The notes below the pieces were generated by a model. It had not been told where the DNA came from, searched no databases, and saw nothing but the letters and a program-made list of their open reading frames with translations. Made by a program: the position numbers and the translations under genes. DNA of 6,274 nucleotides from NCBI GenBank assembly GCA_043759735.1, contig JAYUQC010000276.1:1-6274 (forward strand), given 5' to 3'. The DNA is from CAISIP01 sp043759735. Lineage in GTDB: Bacteria > Pseudomonadota > Gammaproteobacteria > Burkholderiales > Burkholderiaceae_C. Every line of letters begins with the position of its first letter. Position 1 is the stretch's first letter. Positions 6,141 to 6,274 of this stretch are shown here, piece by piece.

Positions 6141-6274
6141 ATGCGTCGAGTCACTCGTCCGGCCTTGCCCAAGACGGCGCAAACCTACCTCGACAAGCGC
6201 CAATCGGCTGCCAATCGAAATCTCGATGTGAACATCTTCAACATCGAACGGGCGTGGAAGACCGCGCGGCAAAC
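6141..6274 (+). CDS. Start of an ATPase-linked gene, partial; possibly an HNH-type nuclease
   Basis: The first 44 complete codons are visible and the gene runs off the right edge. The protein begins MRRVTRPALPKTAQTYLDKR, continues QSAANRNLDVNIFNIERAWK and then TARQ. It is basic and mostly helical, with no signal peptide or membrane segment. The start is secure: GAGGAG at 6126-6131, and an in-frame stop immediately upstream. The 3-nt distance from the ATPase stop is typical of two-subunit systems. Short proteins beginning with a similar 'M-R-x-V-x-R-P' and 'YLDKRQ' helix, followed later by an HNH nuclease (PtuB/TIGR02646-like) motif, are what I recall beside such ATPases. No catalytic residues are within the window, so the nuclease call is a guess from memory and context. 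Confidence 0.55.
   Translation, partial: MRRVTRPALPKTAQTYLDKRQSAANRNLDVNIFNIERAWKTARQ

Noticed and set aside
1..6274. CRISPR array, tRNA gene, attachment site or insertion sequence
   Set aside because: No regularly spaced repeats, no tRNA-like cloverleaf, no transposase or integrase sequence, and no flanking direct repeats were found by eye.

Overview
The window reads as part of a high-GC proteobacterial chromosome. The DUF2845-type secreted protein and a PrlF/YhaV toxin-antitoxin pair suggest a gammaproteobacterium, perhaps a Xanthomonadaceae relative, but that is inference and no 16S or other marker is present. A short, decayed left flank is followed by what looks like one rightward accessory operon that fills most of the window.

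Left flank (1-954): positions 1 to about 124 hold a minus-strand fragment of the AAA+ domain of a sigma-54 (NtrC-type) activator. It is cut off from its own N-terminal half, so it looks like a remnant. It is followed by an open plus-strand tail ending at 190 and three perfect copies of a 10-bp tandem repeat (203-232). A complete small gene for an exported DUF2845-like protein lies at 330-713. The 241 bases after it hold a 7-bp hairpin with no U tract and then, just before the next gene, a possible -10 box and a striking 22-bp imperfect palindrome.

Operon (955-6274, all plus strand): (i) a PrlF-family antitoxin (955-1287); (ii) a YhaV-family RNase toxin overlapping it (1284-1751); (iii) a 990-residue SNF2/HepA-type helicase with intact ATPase motifs and a C-terminal coiled coil (1772-4744), beginning 20 nt after the toxin; (iv) a 94-nt gap with two tiny, well-placed ORFs; (v) a 432-residue ABC/SMC-like AAA ATPase with Walker A, signature, Walker B and His switch (4839-6137); (vi) the first 44 codons of a further gene starting 3 nt after the ATPase stop and running off the window. 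An HNH-type nuclease is my best guess for this last gene, but its catalytic part is outside the window.

How they may work together: stand-alone SMC-like ATPases followed by a small nuclease (PtuAB/Septu logic) and SNF2 helicases (as in DISARM) are both known in anti-phage defence. Finding them in one transcription unit, headed by a toxin-antitoxin pair with a candidate autoregulatory operator, makes this a plausible composite defence island. PrlF could set transcription of the whole unit, and YhaV could act as an addiction or abortive-infection module. These functional links are inferred from gene order and have not been shown.
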